A stretch of 5,238 nt of DNA from Thermococci archaeon (GTDB taxonomy: Archaea; Methanobacteriota_B; Thermococci; Thermococcales; Thermococcaceae): NCBI GenBank assembly GCA_003663535.1, contig QMUE01000120.1, positions 1 to 5,238 of the forward strand. Direction: 5' to 3'. The notes under the pieces are model-generated. The model ran no database searches and had not been told where the DNA came from. It saw only the letters and a program-made list of their open reading frames with translations. The first letter of the stretch is position 1. Every line of letters begins with the position of its first letter. The position numbers and the translations under genes are program-made. Positions 1-4,185 of this stretch are shown in pieces.

Positions 1-57
1 ATAGACCAAATAAGCTCGGATATAGTGCCAAAGAGGGATGTCGGAGGGGTCAGGGTT

Positions 58-246
58 ATGTTCTTTTTGAATATAATATCATTTGTTCTTGGTGTAGTAT
101 CTTTTTACATGTATACTGAGAATGTTGTGGCACCTATAGTGCTCTTGGGACCAGGGCTTGTTGTTGGCTTCTGGAAATCTGCGAAATATGTCTGGGCTCC
201 ACGGGCTTTCCATATTTTCTTGTTTCTTGATATTTGTGGAATTTAA
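58..246 (+). CDS. Small hydrophobic membrane protein, possibly the C-terminal part of a longer gene
   Basis: I do not recognise this family. From the ATG at 58 it gives 62 residues: a hydrophobic stretch at about residues 1-19, a second at about 22-39 (VVAPIVLLGPGLVVGF), a short basic segment (KSAKY) and a third short hydrophobic run near the C-terminus. It is probably an integral membrane protein with two or three helices. I chose ATG 58 because a strong Shine-Dalgarno sequence, GGAGGGGT (43-50), sits 7 bases upstream. However, the frame has no stop back to base 1 (a GTG at 25 is another start), and the residues before 58 look protein-like (VPKRDVGGVRV). The true gene may therefore begin outside the window. 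The end is abrupt, so a truncated or frameshifted copy is possible. Function unknown. Confidence 0.55.
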   Translation: MFFLNIISFVLGVVSFYMYTENVVAPIVLLGPGLVVGFWKSAKYVWAPRAFHIFLFLDICGI

Positions 247-323
247 GATGTACGTTATTGTGCATGAATTTTAGATATAAGGCTTATTATATGACAATTA
301 TGTATAGTGGTAAAATCAACACA

Positions 324-331
324 TTTAAAAA
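324..331 (+). promoter_or_regulatory. Possible TATA box for the 363 gene
   Basis: TTTAAAAA lies about 35 bases before the ATG at 363, which would place transcription start near 350-355 with a very short leader containing GGGGTT (352-357). This agrees with the archaeal TATA-to-start spacing but is only one of several AT-rich candidates here. Confidence 0.35.
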
Positions 332-362
332 CACATGTGATTCATTGATTTGGGGTTCAAAT

Positions 363-698
363 ATGAGAGGAGAAGATACTATTGAATATCCTTCACTCCT
401 ATCTCTTTCAAGGGAGATACTAATAGCAAAGCTCCAGCAGGCAGTTCTTGAGCGTAGTGGTTTAAGGCCATTTTTCAGGGAAAATCAGAAAAATGGTAAA
501 TTGGAGTTTGTAATTCCCATTAATTGTCTCTCCATGTTGGAAAAATGTGTATTGGATGAACTTAATTATCCAAAAAAGTCTGTGAGGATTGAGAATAGGT
601 TCGTTAAAGCGTTCGTAATAATCCCCGAGTATATTCAAAAAAGTGATCCTGAGTTAGCCGAAGAGATGATTAAGGCCTATAACAAACTCCTGAAATAA
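363..698 (+). CDS. Hypothetical soluble protein, 111 aa
   Basis: I do not recognise this protein. The frame is open from 234, but the first 43 residues are poor coding sequence. ATG 363 is preceded by GGGGTT (352-357) and a TATA-like TTTAAAAA, so I start there; ATG 291 is the alternative. The 111-residue product is charged, with no membrane segment or signal peptide. It has a helical-looking N-terminal part (SREILIAKLQQAVLERSG), a central basic/aromatic stretch (RPFFRENQKNGKLEF), a beta-like middle (VRIENRFVKAFVIIPEY) and an amphipathic C-terminal helix (DPELAEEMIKAYNKLLK). No Cys/His metal motif or catalytic signature is visible. It is followed by a long gene-poor stretch with T-runs (750-755, 829-834) that could end its transcript. 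Coding status is likely from composition and length, but the function is unknown. Confidence 0.6.
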   Translation: MRGEDTIEYPSLLSLSREILIAKLQQAVLERSGLRPFFRENQKNGKLEFVIPINCLSMLEKCVLDELNYPKKSVRIENRFVKAFVIIPEYIQKSDPELAEEMIKAYNKLLK

Positions 699-829
699 GT
701 GTCTAATGAGGCTTAAAGCAATGATGAAGGTGGTTTACTCTGATTAAAGTTTTTTAGGTTTGATTTAATGGGCATATTCAATTTTAAGAATGTATTTTGT
801 TAAAATATCCCCTTAGCTGTTCTTAATAT

Positions 830-1093
830 TTTTTGATTTTGGATGAATCTGGACTAGCTGAACATCCGAAATCCTCTTAATCTCCGCCGTAAGTTATATA
901 TCTCATCAAGAATATGGAGTAACTGGCAACAAAGCATGGATATCCTTTCTAATTATTACCACCTAGGATTGTAATAGAAAAAATTGGTGTAGGTGCCGGC
1001 TTATACAACTACAACTCTTCAACTTTTGCGAAAGGCAGTCCTTATTGTGAAAACCTCTCAAATGCCTTGATTGCCCATTTGTACTACCTAATC
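830..1093 (-). pseudogene. Possible decayed minus-strand gene, unrecognised
   Basis: Reading the minus strand from about 1093 down to 830 in one frame gives protein-like segments separated by in-frame stops: YKWAIKAFERFS, then GLPFAKVEEL, then LYKPAPTPIFSITILGGNN, then KGYPCFVASYSIFLMRYITY. Several stops are one substitution away from sense codons. This looks like an old inactivated gene, but no family is recognisable and no intact start can be seen. Chance open stretches in moderately GC sequence are the alternative. Confidence 0.3.
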
Positions 1094-1099
1094 TCGTAA

Positions 1100-1113
1100 A
1101 AAATCATGATTTT
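1100..1113. repeat. Perfect 14-bp palindrome AAAATCATGATTTT
   Basis: The 14 bases are their own reverse complement and sit at the boundary where the sequence becomes extremely AT-rich. It could be a transcription-factor operator or a weak bidirectional terminator. In such AT-rich DNA a chance palindrome is also plausible. Confidence 0.4.
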
Positions 1114-1337
1114 ATAATTTAATATTATAGTAATTTTAACATTATTATAACTTTTATAAATTAATCTTTCTTTATTTTTAATAATAAGCAATTTCATTCA
1201 ATATTAATATAAACAACATGAAATTTTAAATAACATAAATAGATTCTATCGTAATTAATTCAAGTAAAAGTTGAGAGATGAAATTGCGTATGTTGCCCTA
1301 TTCAATACTACTAAATAAAGTAAAAATATACGGAGAG

Positions 1338-1347
1338 TATTTATATC
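1338..1347 (+). promoter_or_regulatory. TATA box of the zinc-finger/queD unit
   Basis: TATTTATATC contains a close match to the Thermococcales TATA consensus. With about 25 bases to the start of transcription, the transcript would begin near 1366-1369. That leaves a short leader holding the GGTGGA ribosome binding site (1369-1374) before ATG 1381. This placement argues against using the in-frame ATG at 1348, which would lie upstream of the transcript. Confidence 0.6.
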
Positions 1348-1380
1348 ATGGCCACACTACATTCTCTTGGTGGAAGAAGC

Positions 1381-1521
1381 ATGGAAAATGATCAAACATT
1401 TGTATGTCCATTCTGTGGATATAAGGCAAAAAGCCTTGAAGAACTAAAACAGCACATACTGGAGAAACATACGTTAAATAGGGAGGATGTAAAGGGCATA
1501 AGGCATGGCCAAAAAGATTAA
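1381..1521 (+). CDS. Single C2H2 zinc-finger small protein, 46 aa
   Basis: This 46-residue protein is essentially one classical C2H2 zinc finger. Cys9 and Cys12 (VCPFCG) and His25 and His30 (QHILEKH) fit C-X2-C-X12-H-X4-H, with a hydrophobic Leu19/Leu22 core between them. A charged tail (NREDVKGIRHGQKD) follows. ATG 1381 is chosen because GGTGGA (1369-1374) is well spaced before it and the TATA box at 1338-1347 predicts a transcript start just upstream; ATG 1348 would add 11 residues. Small stand-alone C2H2 proteins are common in archaea and are usually assumed to bind nucleic acid or protein partners; the target is unknown. The stop is only 35 bases before the queD start with no clear promoter between, so the two genes are probably co-transcribed. 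Confidence 0.85.
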   Translation: MENDQTFVCPFCGYKAKSLEELKQHILEKHTLNREDVKGIRHGQKD

Positions 1522-1556
1522 TAAGCTCGTTTCGATTCTTATTTGGGGTGAGGTCA

Positions 1557-2015
1557 ATGAAGTTTAAGATTACCGAGAGAAAAATAGGGTGGCATAAAGA
1601 ATTTGACAGCTCTCATTTCTTAGTCTTGCCATACGAGAGTAAATGTCTTAGAATTCATGGACATACTTACAACGTTGACGTTGAGGTTTGGGGAGAGCTA
1701 AACGAGAATGGAATGATTTTTGACTTTAATCACTTAAGCAACCTCATAAAGCTTCTTGATCACAAGATGCTAGTCAGTGAGGATTGGGTAAGTATTAAAG
1801 GAGAAGGAAATGTGGTTGTTGAAGAGAATGGTAAGCATCTAGAGTTCCCTAGAGATGAGGTTGTCATTCTTAACAAACCCAATGTAACCGCTGAACTAAT
1901 AGCCGAGTGGTTTGCAGAGAGAATAGCTGAAAAAGCTGGGCAAAATATTAAGAAAATCAAAGTAAAAATATGGGAAGATCCAAGGAGTTATGCAGAGATT
2001 ACTTTAGAACGCTGA
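1557..2015 (+). CDS. queD: 6-pyruvoyl-tetrahydropterin synthase / 6-carboxytetrahydropterin synthase family (QueD-like)
   Basis: This 152-residue member of the PTPS/QueD family carries the three Zn-binding histidines: His20 (FDSSHF) and His34 and His36 (HGHTY). It has the catalytic Cys30 in the C-X3-HGH arrangement, the Asp68-His69 pair (LLDHKML), the GMIFDF strand (52-57) and a late Glu140 (KIWED) where the family anchors the pterin. The intact C-X3-HGH motif fits QueD, which converts dihydroneopterin triphosphate to 6-carboxytetrahydropterin on the way to preQ0 and, in archaea, archaeosine in tRNA. A role in other pterin synthesis cannot be excluded. The spacing from Asp-His to the PNVTAE motif (108-113) is about 25 residues longer than in E. 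coli QueD as I recall it. GGGGTGAGG (1544-1552) is a strong ribosome binding site for ATG 1557; the GTG at 1548 lies inside it and is unlikely to be the start. Probably cotranscribed with the zinc-finger gene. Confidence 0.92.
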   Translation: MKFKITERKIGWHKEFDSSHFLVLPYESKCLRIHGHTYNVDVEVWGELNENGMIFDFNHLSNLIKLLDHKMLVSEDWVSIKGEGNVVVEENGKHLEFPRDEVVILNKPNVTAELIAEWFAERIAEKAGQNIKKIKVKIWEDPRSYAEITLER

Positions 2016-2021
2016 ATTATT

Positions 2022-2053
2022 GTATTTTTGTAAAGACTAGTCTTTTAAACTTT
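2022..2053 (+). terminator. Probable terminator region of queD with a 14-bp palindrome
   Basis: Just after the queD stop are a T-run (TTTTT near 2024-2029), the perfect palindrome AAAGACTAGTCTTT (2032-2045) and further T-rich sequence. T-runs end archaeal transcripts; the palindrome could form a weak 5-bp hairpin or be an operator instead. Confidence 0.4.
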
Positions 2054-2073
2054 TATCTTCTGGGCAACATATC

Positions 2074-2081
2074 TTTAAATA
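2074..2081 (+). promoter_or_regulatory. TATA box of the ChrB-domain gene
   Basis: TTTAAATA matches the archaeal TATA consensus and predicts a transcript start near 2100-2106, upstream of the ribosome binding site GGAAGGTGAT (2114-2123). The AT-rich run at 2090-2098 would place the start inside the binding site, so it is less likely. Confidence 0.6.
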
Positions 2082-2126
2082 TTCTTCGTAATATATATCA
2101 TTAGTAAAAATTCGGAAGGTGATAGG

Positions 2127-2558
2127 ATGAAGTGGGTAACTCGTGAACATGTGCATGTAGATAGGGTTGCTTGTCCTTGGCTTATAAAGCGCTTTATTGA
2201 TCCTGAAGCTGAGTTTGCATTTGTGCCCCGGGATACAGATCCATCAACAATAACTGAGGGAATTCCCTTTGATTTTAAAGGCGTTGAATTGGGCCATCAT
2301 GATGGAAAGTGCTCTTTTGATGCCTTTGTGGAGAAATACAACATCACAGATCCCGCAGTGCTAAAGATGGCTCAGATTGTTAGAGAGGCCGATACACATG
2401 TGGAAAAGCCTTCGCCATTAGCAGTGGCCCTTGATATAATTGCTAGAGGATACAGGATGATATGTAAGGATGACTATGAAACCCTGGAGAAGGAGTTTTA
2501 CCTTTATGATGCTTTGTATGCCTATTTCAAAAAACAGATAGAAGAAGAGAAAAGATGA
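2127..2558 (+). CDS. ChrB C-terminal-type (chromate resistance) domain protein, stand-alone
   Basis: The 143-residue protein matches the conserved C-terminal domain of ChrB 'chromate resistance' proteins over its whole length. It has WVTREHVHVDRVACPWLIKR (3-22, conserved Asp12, Arg13, Cys16), FIDPEAEF (23-30), a His pair at 57-58 (GHHDG), KCSFDAF (61-67), IVREADTH (84-91) and the YLYDALYAYF end (125-134). In bacterial ChrB this domain follows an N-terminal regulatory part and sits beside the chromate transporter ChrA; here it stands alone and no chrA is in the window. The conserved Cys, His and acidic residues suggest metal or redox chemistry, but the biochemical activity in archaea is unknown, so the chromate label is by homology only. 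No signal peptide or membrane segment is visible, so it is cytoplasmic. ATG 2127 follows a strong GGAAGGTGAT site and a TATA box; a T-run (about 2571-2576) after the stop may end the transcript. Confidence 0.85.
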   Translation: MKWVTREHVHVDRVACPWLIKRFIDPEAEFAFVPRDTDPSTITEGIPFDFKGVELGHHDGKCSFDAFVEKYNITDPAVLKMAQIVREADTHVEKPSPLAVALDIIARGYRMICKDDYETLEKEFYLYDALYAYFKKQIEEEKR

Positions 2559-2596
2559 TCTCAATCCTTTCGTTTTTGGCGTAATGACCTAAAAGG

Positions 2597-2604
2597 TTAA
2601 ATTA
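2597..2604 (+). promoter_or_regulatory. Possible TATA box of the PPC-domain gene
   Basis: TTAAATTA in the 79-base gap predicts a transcript start near 2622-2628, just at the GGTGG ribosome binding site (2628-2632) before ATG 2638. The match is modest, and read-through from the ChrB-domain gene is possible. Confidence 0.35.
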
Positions 2605-2637
2605 CTTTCTGCTCATATCTAGTTTTAGGTGGTTAAT

Positions 2638-3060
2638 ATGAGGTTTTCAAAAGGTAGGACATTTCTCTTTAGGATACCCAAGGGAAAAGAATTCCTAAAC
2701 TCTGTAACAGAGTTTGCTAAAAAGCATAATATCTTGATTGGCACTATTAGTGCGATAGGCACACTCAAGAATCCGAAAATAGGCTATTTTGAGGAAGAGA
2801 AGAAACAATACAAAGTCATTGAACTTGAAGGGACTTATGAACTTATTTCTGCTATGGGAAACATAAGTCTCAAAGACAACGAACCATTTGCTCATATCCA
2901 CGTGAGCTTGGGTGATGAAGAAGGCAAAATGTTTGGGGGTCACTTGGTGGAAGGTGAAGTTTTCGTTGCAGAAGTGGTTGTTCAAGAGTTATTAGGTGAA
3001 TTGTTGGAGAGGAAACTCCAGGAAAATGGATTGGCATTGTGGGATGCAGAGGAGTTTTAG
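2638..3060 (+). CDS. PPC (DUF296) domain protein
   Basis: This 140-residue protein is a single PPC/DUF296 domain, the fold also found in plant AT-hook proteins and in many archaeal and bacterial stand-alone proteins. The family pattern is complete: an N-terminal strand-helix (FLFRIPKGKEFLNSVTEFAK, 9-28), ILIGTISAIGTL (32-43), IGYFEEE (48-54), the EGTYELISAMGNIS core (64-77), HIHVSLGD (86-93), GGHLVEGEVFVAEVVV (100-115) and a C-terminal stretch ending LALWDAEEF. His86, His88 and His102 are the three conserved histidines of prokaryotic members and probably bind a metal (inference). There is no AT-hook, so DNA binding is not implied. Stand-alone PPC proteins form trimers in known structures, but their function is unsettled. 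ATG 2638 is chosen because GGTGG (2628-2632) precedes it; the GTG at 2629 lies inside that site. A T-rich terminator follows. Confidence 0.9.
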   Translation: MRFSKGRTFLFRIPKGKEFLNSVTEFAKKHNILIGTISAIGTLKNPKIGYFEEEKKQYKVIELEGTYELISAMGNISLKDNEPFAHIHVSLGDEEGKMFGGHLVEGEVFVAEVVVQELLGELLERKLQENGLALWDAEEF

Positions 3061-3070
3061 CTTGTATATT

Positions 3071-3089
3071 CATTTTTTGTTTTAATTTT
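3071..3089 (+). terminator. T-rich transcription terminator after the PPC gene
   Basis: Starting 11 bases past the stop are TTTTTT, TTTT and TTTT runs within 19 bases. This is the usual form of an intrinsic archaeal terminator and needs no hairpin. Confidence 0.55.
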
Positions 3090-3268
3090 CGTTGCTGCTA
3101 AGTCCTCTTGTGAAAGCGAGGAGGATACAGCAGGGAAAGAGGATAAAAACCTTTGTATACTCTAACAATACTAAAAATACTGATGTGGGGGCCGGGGCGG
3201 TCCCGAATGCCTGTGGAGAGAGTCCTCTCTCTGTGAAACAGGAAGTTTCATCCGTTAAGATGGAGTAG
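3086..3268 (+). pseudogene. Open frame ending in the TnpB-like tail
   Basis: The TnpB tail frame stays open upstream to base 3086 (stop at 3083-3085), about 60 codons in all. The first 32 or so codons (starting SLLLSPLVKARRIQQGKR) do not resemble the TnpB RuvC or zinc-ribbon regions, and no RuvC catalytic residue or CxxC pair is present. The tail has therefore been separated from its gene body by deletion, or the element is a non-coding derivative. Translation of this frame is unlikely because no start with a ribosome binding site is evident. Confidence 0.4.
3095..3133 (+). repeat. Long imperfect inverted repeat / hairpin of unknown role
   Basis: CTGCT (3095-3099) pairs with AGCAG (3129-3133). 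After a small internal loop, GTCCTCTT (3102-3109) pairs with 3119-3126, including G-T wobbles, around a 9-base loop (GTGAAAGCG). It is more GC-rich than its surroundings and lies between the PPC terminator and the IS605-type right end. It could be the left-end hairpin of a miniature IS605-like element, a structured RNA, or part of an older element. Not recognised as a known RNA family. Confidence 0.45.
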
Positions 3269-3273
3269 TTCAC
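3182..3273 (+). mobile_element. IS200/IS605-type right end with TnpB tail; omega-RNA-like fold
   Basis: The GC-rich block has the form of the 3' end of a TnpB-encoding IS200/IS605 element. In frame from 3182 it encodes a typical TnpB C-terminal tail (DVGAGAVPNACGESP, then LSVKQEVSSVKME) ending at TAG 3266-3268, and it stops at the subterminal GTAGTTCAC (3265-3273). The RNA fold is preserved. CCTGT (3210-3214) pairs with ACAGG (3238-3242) around a hairpin of GGAGAGA/TCTCTCT type (3215-3221 with 3226-3232). A terminal 7-bp stem, 3246-3252 with 3259-3265, closes over the loop CGTTAA. In known elements this region is both the transposon right end and the scaffold of the TnpB guide RNA, with the guide lying directly downstream (here from 3274). 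No tnpA, no TnpB catalytic part and no sure left end are present, so this is a relic, solo end or miniature derivative. Family recognition is from memory of such tails. Confidence 0.7.
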
Positions 3274-3323
3274 TTTCTAGAAAAGATCTCTCTTTTATTC
3301 TTAGTTGCATTATTGGATACCTG

Positions 3324-3340
3324 TTTAAGATTATTTAGAA
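3324..3340 (+). promoter_or_regulatory. Probable TATA region of the amidotransferase-like gene
   Basis: Two overlapping TATA-like elements, TTTAAGATTA (3324-3333) and TTATTTAGAA (3331-3340), lie 45-60 bases before ATG 3385. They would start transcription around 3350-3365, leaving a short leader with GGGGTGTG (3373-3380) as ribosome binding site. Confidence 0.45.
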
Positions 3341-3384
3341 AACTATTTAGGTGGTGTTGGCTACTTGAAACAGGGGTGTGAAAT

Positions 3385-4179
3385 ATGAAGGCGATTATTG
3401 GTATTGTTGCATCATTTAACTGGGAAACTGGTGCTCTCACAATAAACGATACTTACGTCAGGAGAGTCAAAGAAGGCGGGGGAATTCCTGTTGCAATCCC
3501 ACCACTTTTAGAGATAGTAGATGTTTTGGAAGCTATAGATGGCATTATCATCCCCGAAGGGCCGGATATTCATCCAAGGTACTATGGAGACACACTATCT
3601 GAAAAAATAGAGTGCCTTGATGTTGAAAGGGATGAATTTGAGCTGGCCTTAATCAAGGCTGCTTTGGAGAAAGAGCTGCCAATATTGGGAATTGGGAGAG
3701 GAGCTCAAGCAATAAATGTGGCCCTTGGTGGGAGTCTTTATCAAGATGTTAACGAGATTCCAAAATCTATACAGCATAACTGGATTAGAAACGGAAAGTT
3801 TCTGGTCCATCCGTCAACAAGGGTTCATGAAGTAAGAATAAAGCAAGATTCTGTGCTTTTTGAAATTCTCAAGGAGAATTTGAATTTAGAGGCTACTGGG
3901 GAGGCATTTATAGATGTGAATAGTTTTCATCATCAAGCGATTAAAAAATTGGGCAACGATATAAAACCTGTTGCTTATGCTGAGGATGGCATCATAGAGG
4001 CAGTGGAAGTTGAAGGGCAATTTGCCATTGGGGTTCAGTGGTGGGCAGAATATTTGGATGAAATGGGGCCACTTTTCAAGGCCCTTGTAGATAAAGCCTC
4101 TGGGTATAAAAAGAAAAAGTTCAGCTTGGATGATCCGGCAAAAGAGATTACAAAGAGCTTTCAAATCCATGAACTGTGA
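3385..4179 (+). CDS. Class I glutamine amidotransferase-like (peptidase C26/PuuD family) protein, catalytic residues lost
   Basis: This 264-residue protein has the full fold of the peptidase C26 / gamma-Glu-GABA hydrolase branch of class I glutamine amidotransferases. Visible landmarks are an N-terminal IIGIVAS strand, GGGIPVAIPP (31-40), IDGIIIPEGPDIHPRYYGD (51-69), ELPILGI (97-103), NVALGGSLYQDV (111-122), DVNSFHHQAI (177-186) and FAIGVQWW (213-220). In active members the nucleophile elbow reads GICRG and the triad His-Glu lies in QWHPE. Here the elbow is GIGRG, with Gly104 (codon GGG, 3694-3696) replacing Cys. QWHPE has become QWWAE, with Trp220 replacing His; Glu222 remains. The canonical GG of the first loop is EG. 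Hydrolysis by the usual mechanism should be impossible, so a binding, regulatory or altered role is inferred. The frame is uninterrupted and the fold residues are kept, so this is not simple decay. ATG 3385 follows GGGGTGTG (3373-3380). It ends 6 bases from the convergent radical SAM gene. Confidence 0.9.
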   Translation: MKAIIGIVASFNWETGALTINDTYVRRVKEGGGIPVAIPPLLEIVDVLEAIDGIIIPEGPDIHPRYYGDTLSEKIECLDVERDEFELALIKAALEKELPILGIGRGAQAINVALGGSLYQDVNEIPKSIQHNWIRNGKFLVHPSTRVHEVRIKQDSVLFEILKENLNLEATGEAFIDVNSFHHQAIKKLGNDIKPVAYAEDGIIEAVEVEGQFAIGVQWWAEYLDEMGPLFKALVDKASGYKKKKFSLDDPAKEITKSFQIHEL

Positions 4180-4185
4180 GTTCCT

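Larger units (their letters stand above)
699..1347. other. Gene-poor interval of about 650 bp in two compositional halves
   Basis: No intact ORF of useful length lies on either strand. From 699 to about 1093 the composition is moderate and the minus strand carries protein-like stretches broken by stops. From about 1094 to 1337 the sequence is extremely AT-rich (15 G/C among bases 1141-1260) with no coding character. The stretch ends in the promoter of the zinc-finger gene. I see no tRNA, CRISPR repeat or origin-type repeat in it. Confidence 0.7.

Noticed and set aside
721..743. Box C/D sRNA-like pair: ATGATGA then CTGA with a 12-base spacer
   Set aside because: The spacing is canonical, but there is no matching C' / D second half within the usual distance on either side and no terminal stem, so chance is more likely.
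699..1347. Replication origin in the AT-rich gap
   Set aside because: No repeated origin-recognition boxes and no cdc6/orc1 gene nearby; AT-richness alone is not enough.
1348..1380. Upstream in-frame ATG at 1348 as start of the zinc-finger gene
   Set aside because: It lies at the TATA box and ahead of the predicted transcript start; ATG 1381 has the GGTGGA site.
2695..2985. Minus-strand 96-codon ORF inside the PPC gene
   Set aside because: Fully within a conserved PPC domain gene on the plus strand, with no ribosome binding site or family match.
3082..3273. Minus-strand 63-codon ORF over the hairpin and IS605 end
   Set aside because: It is the antisense of the structured block, has no ribosome binding site and no recognisable domain.
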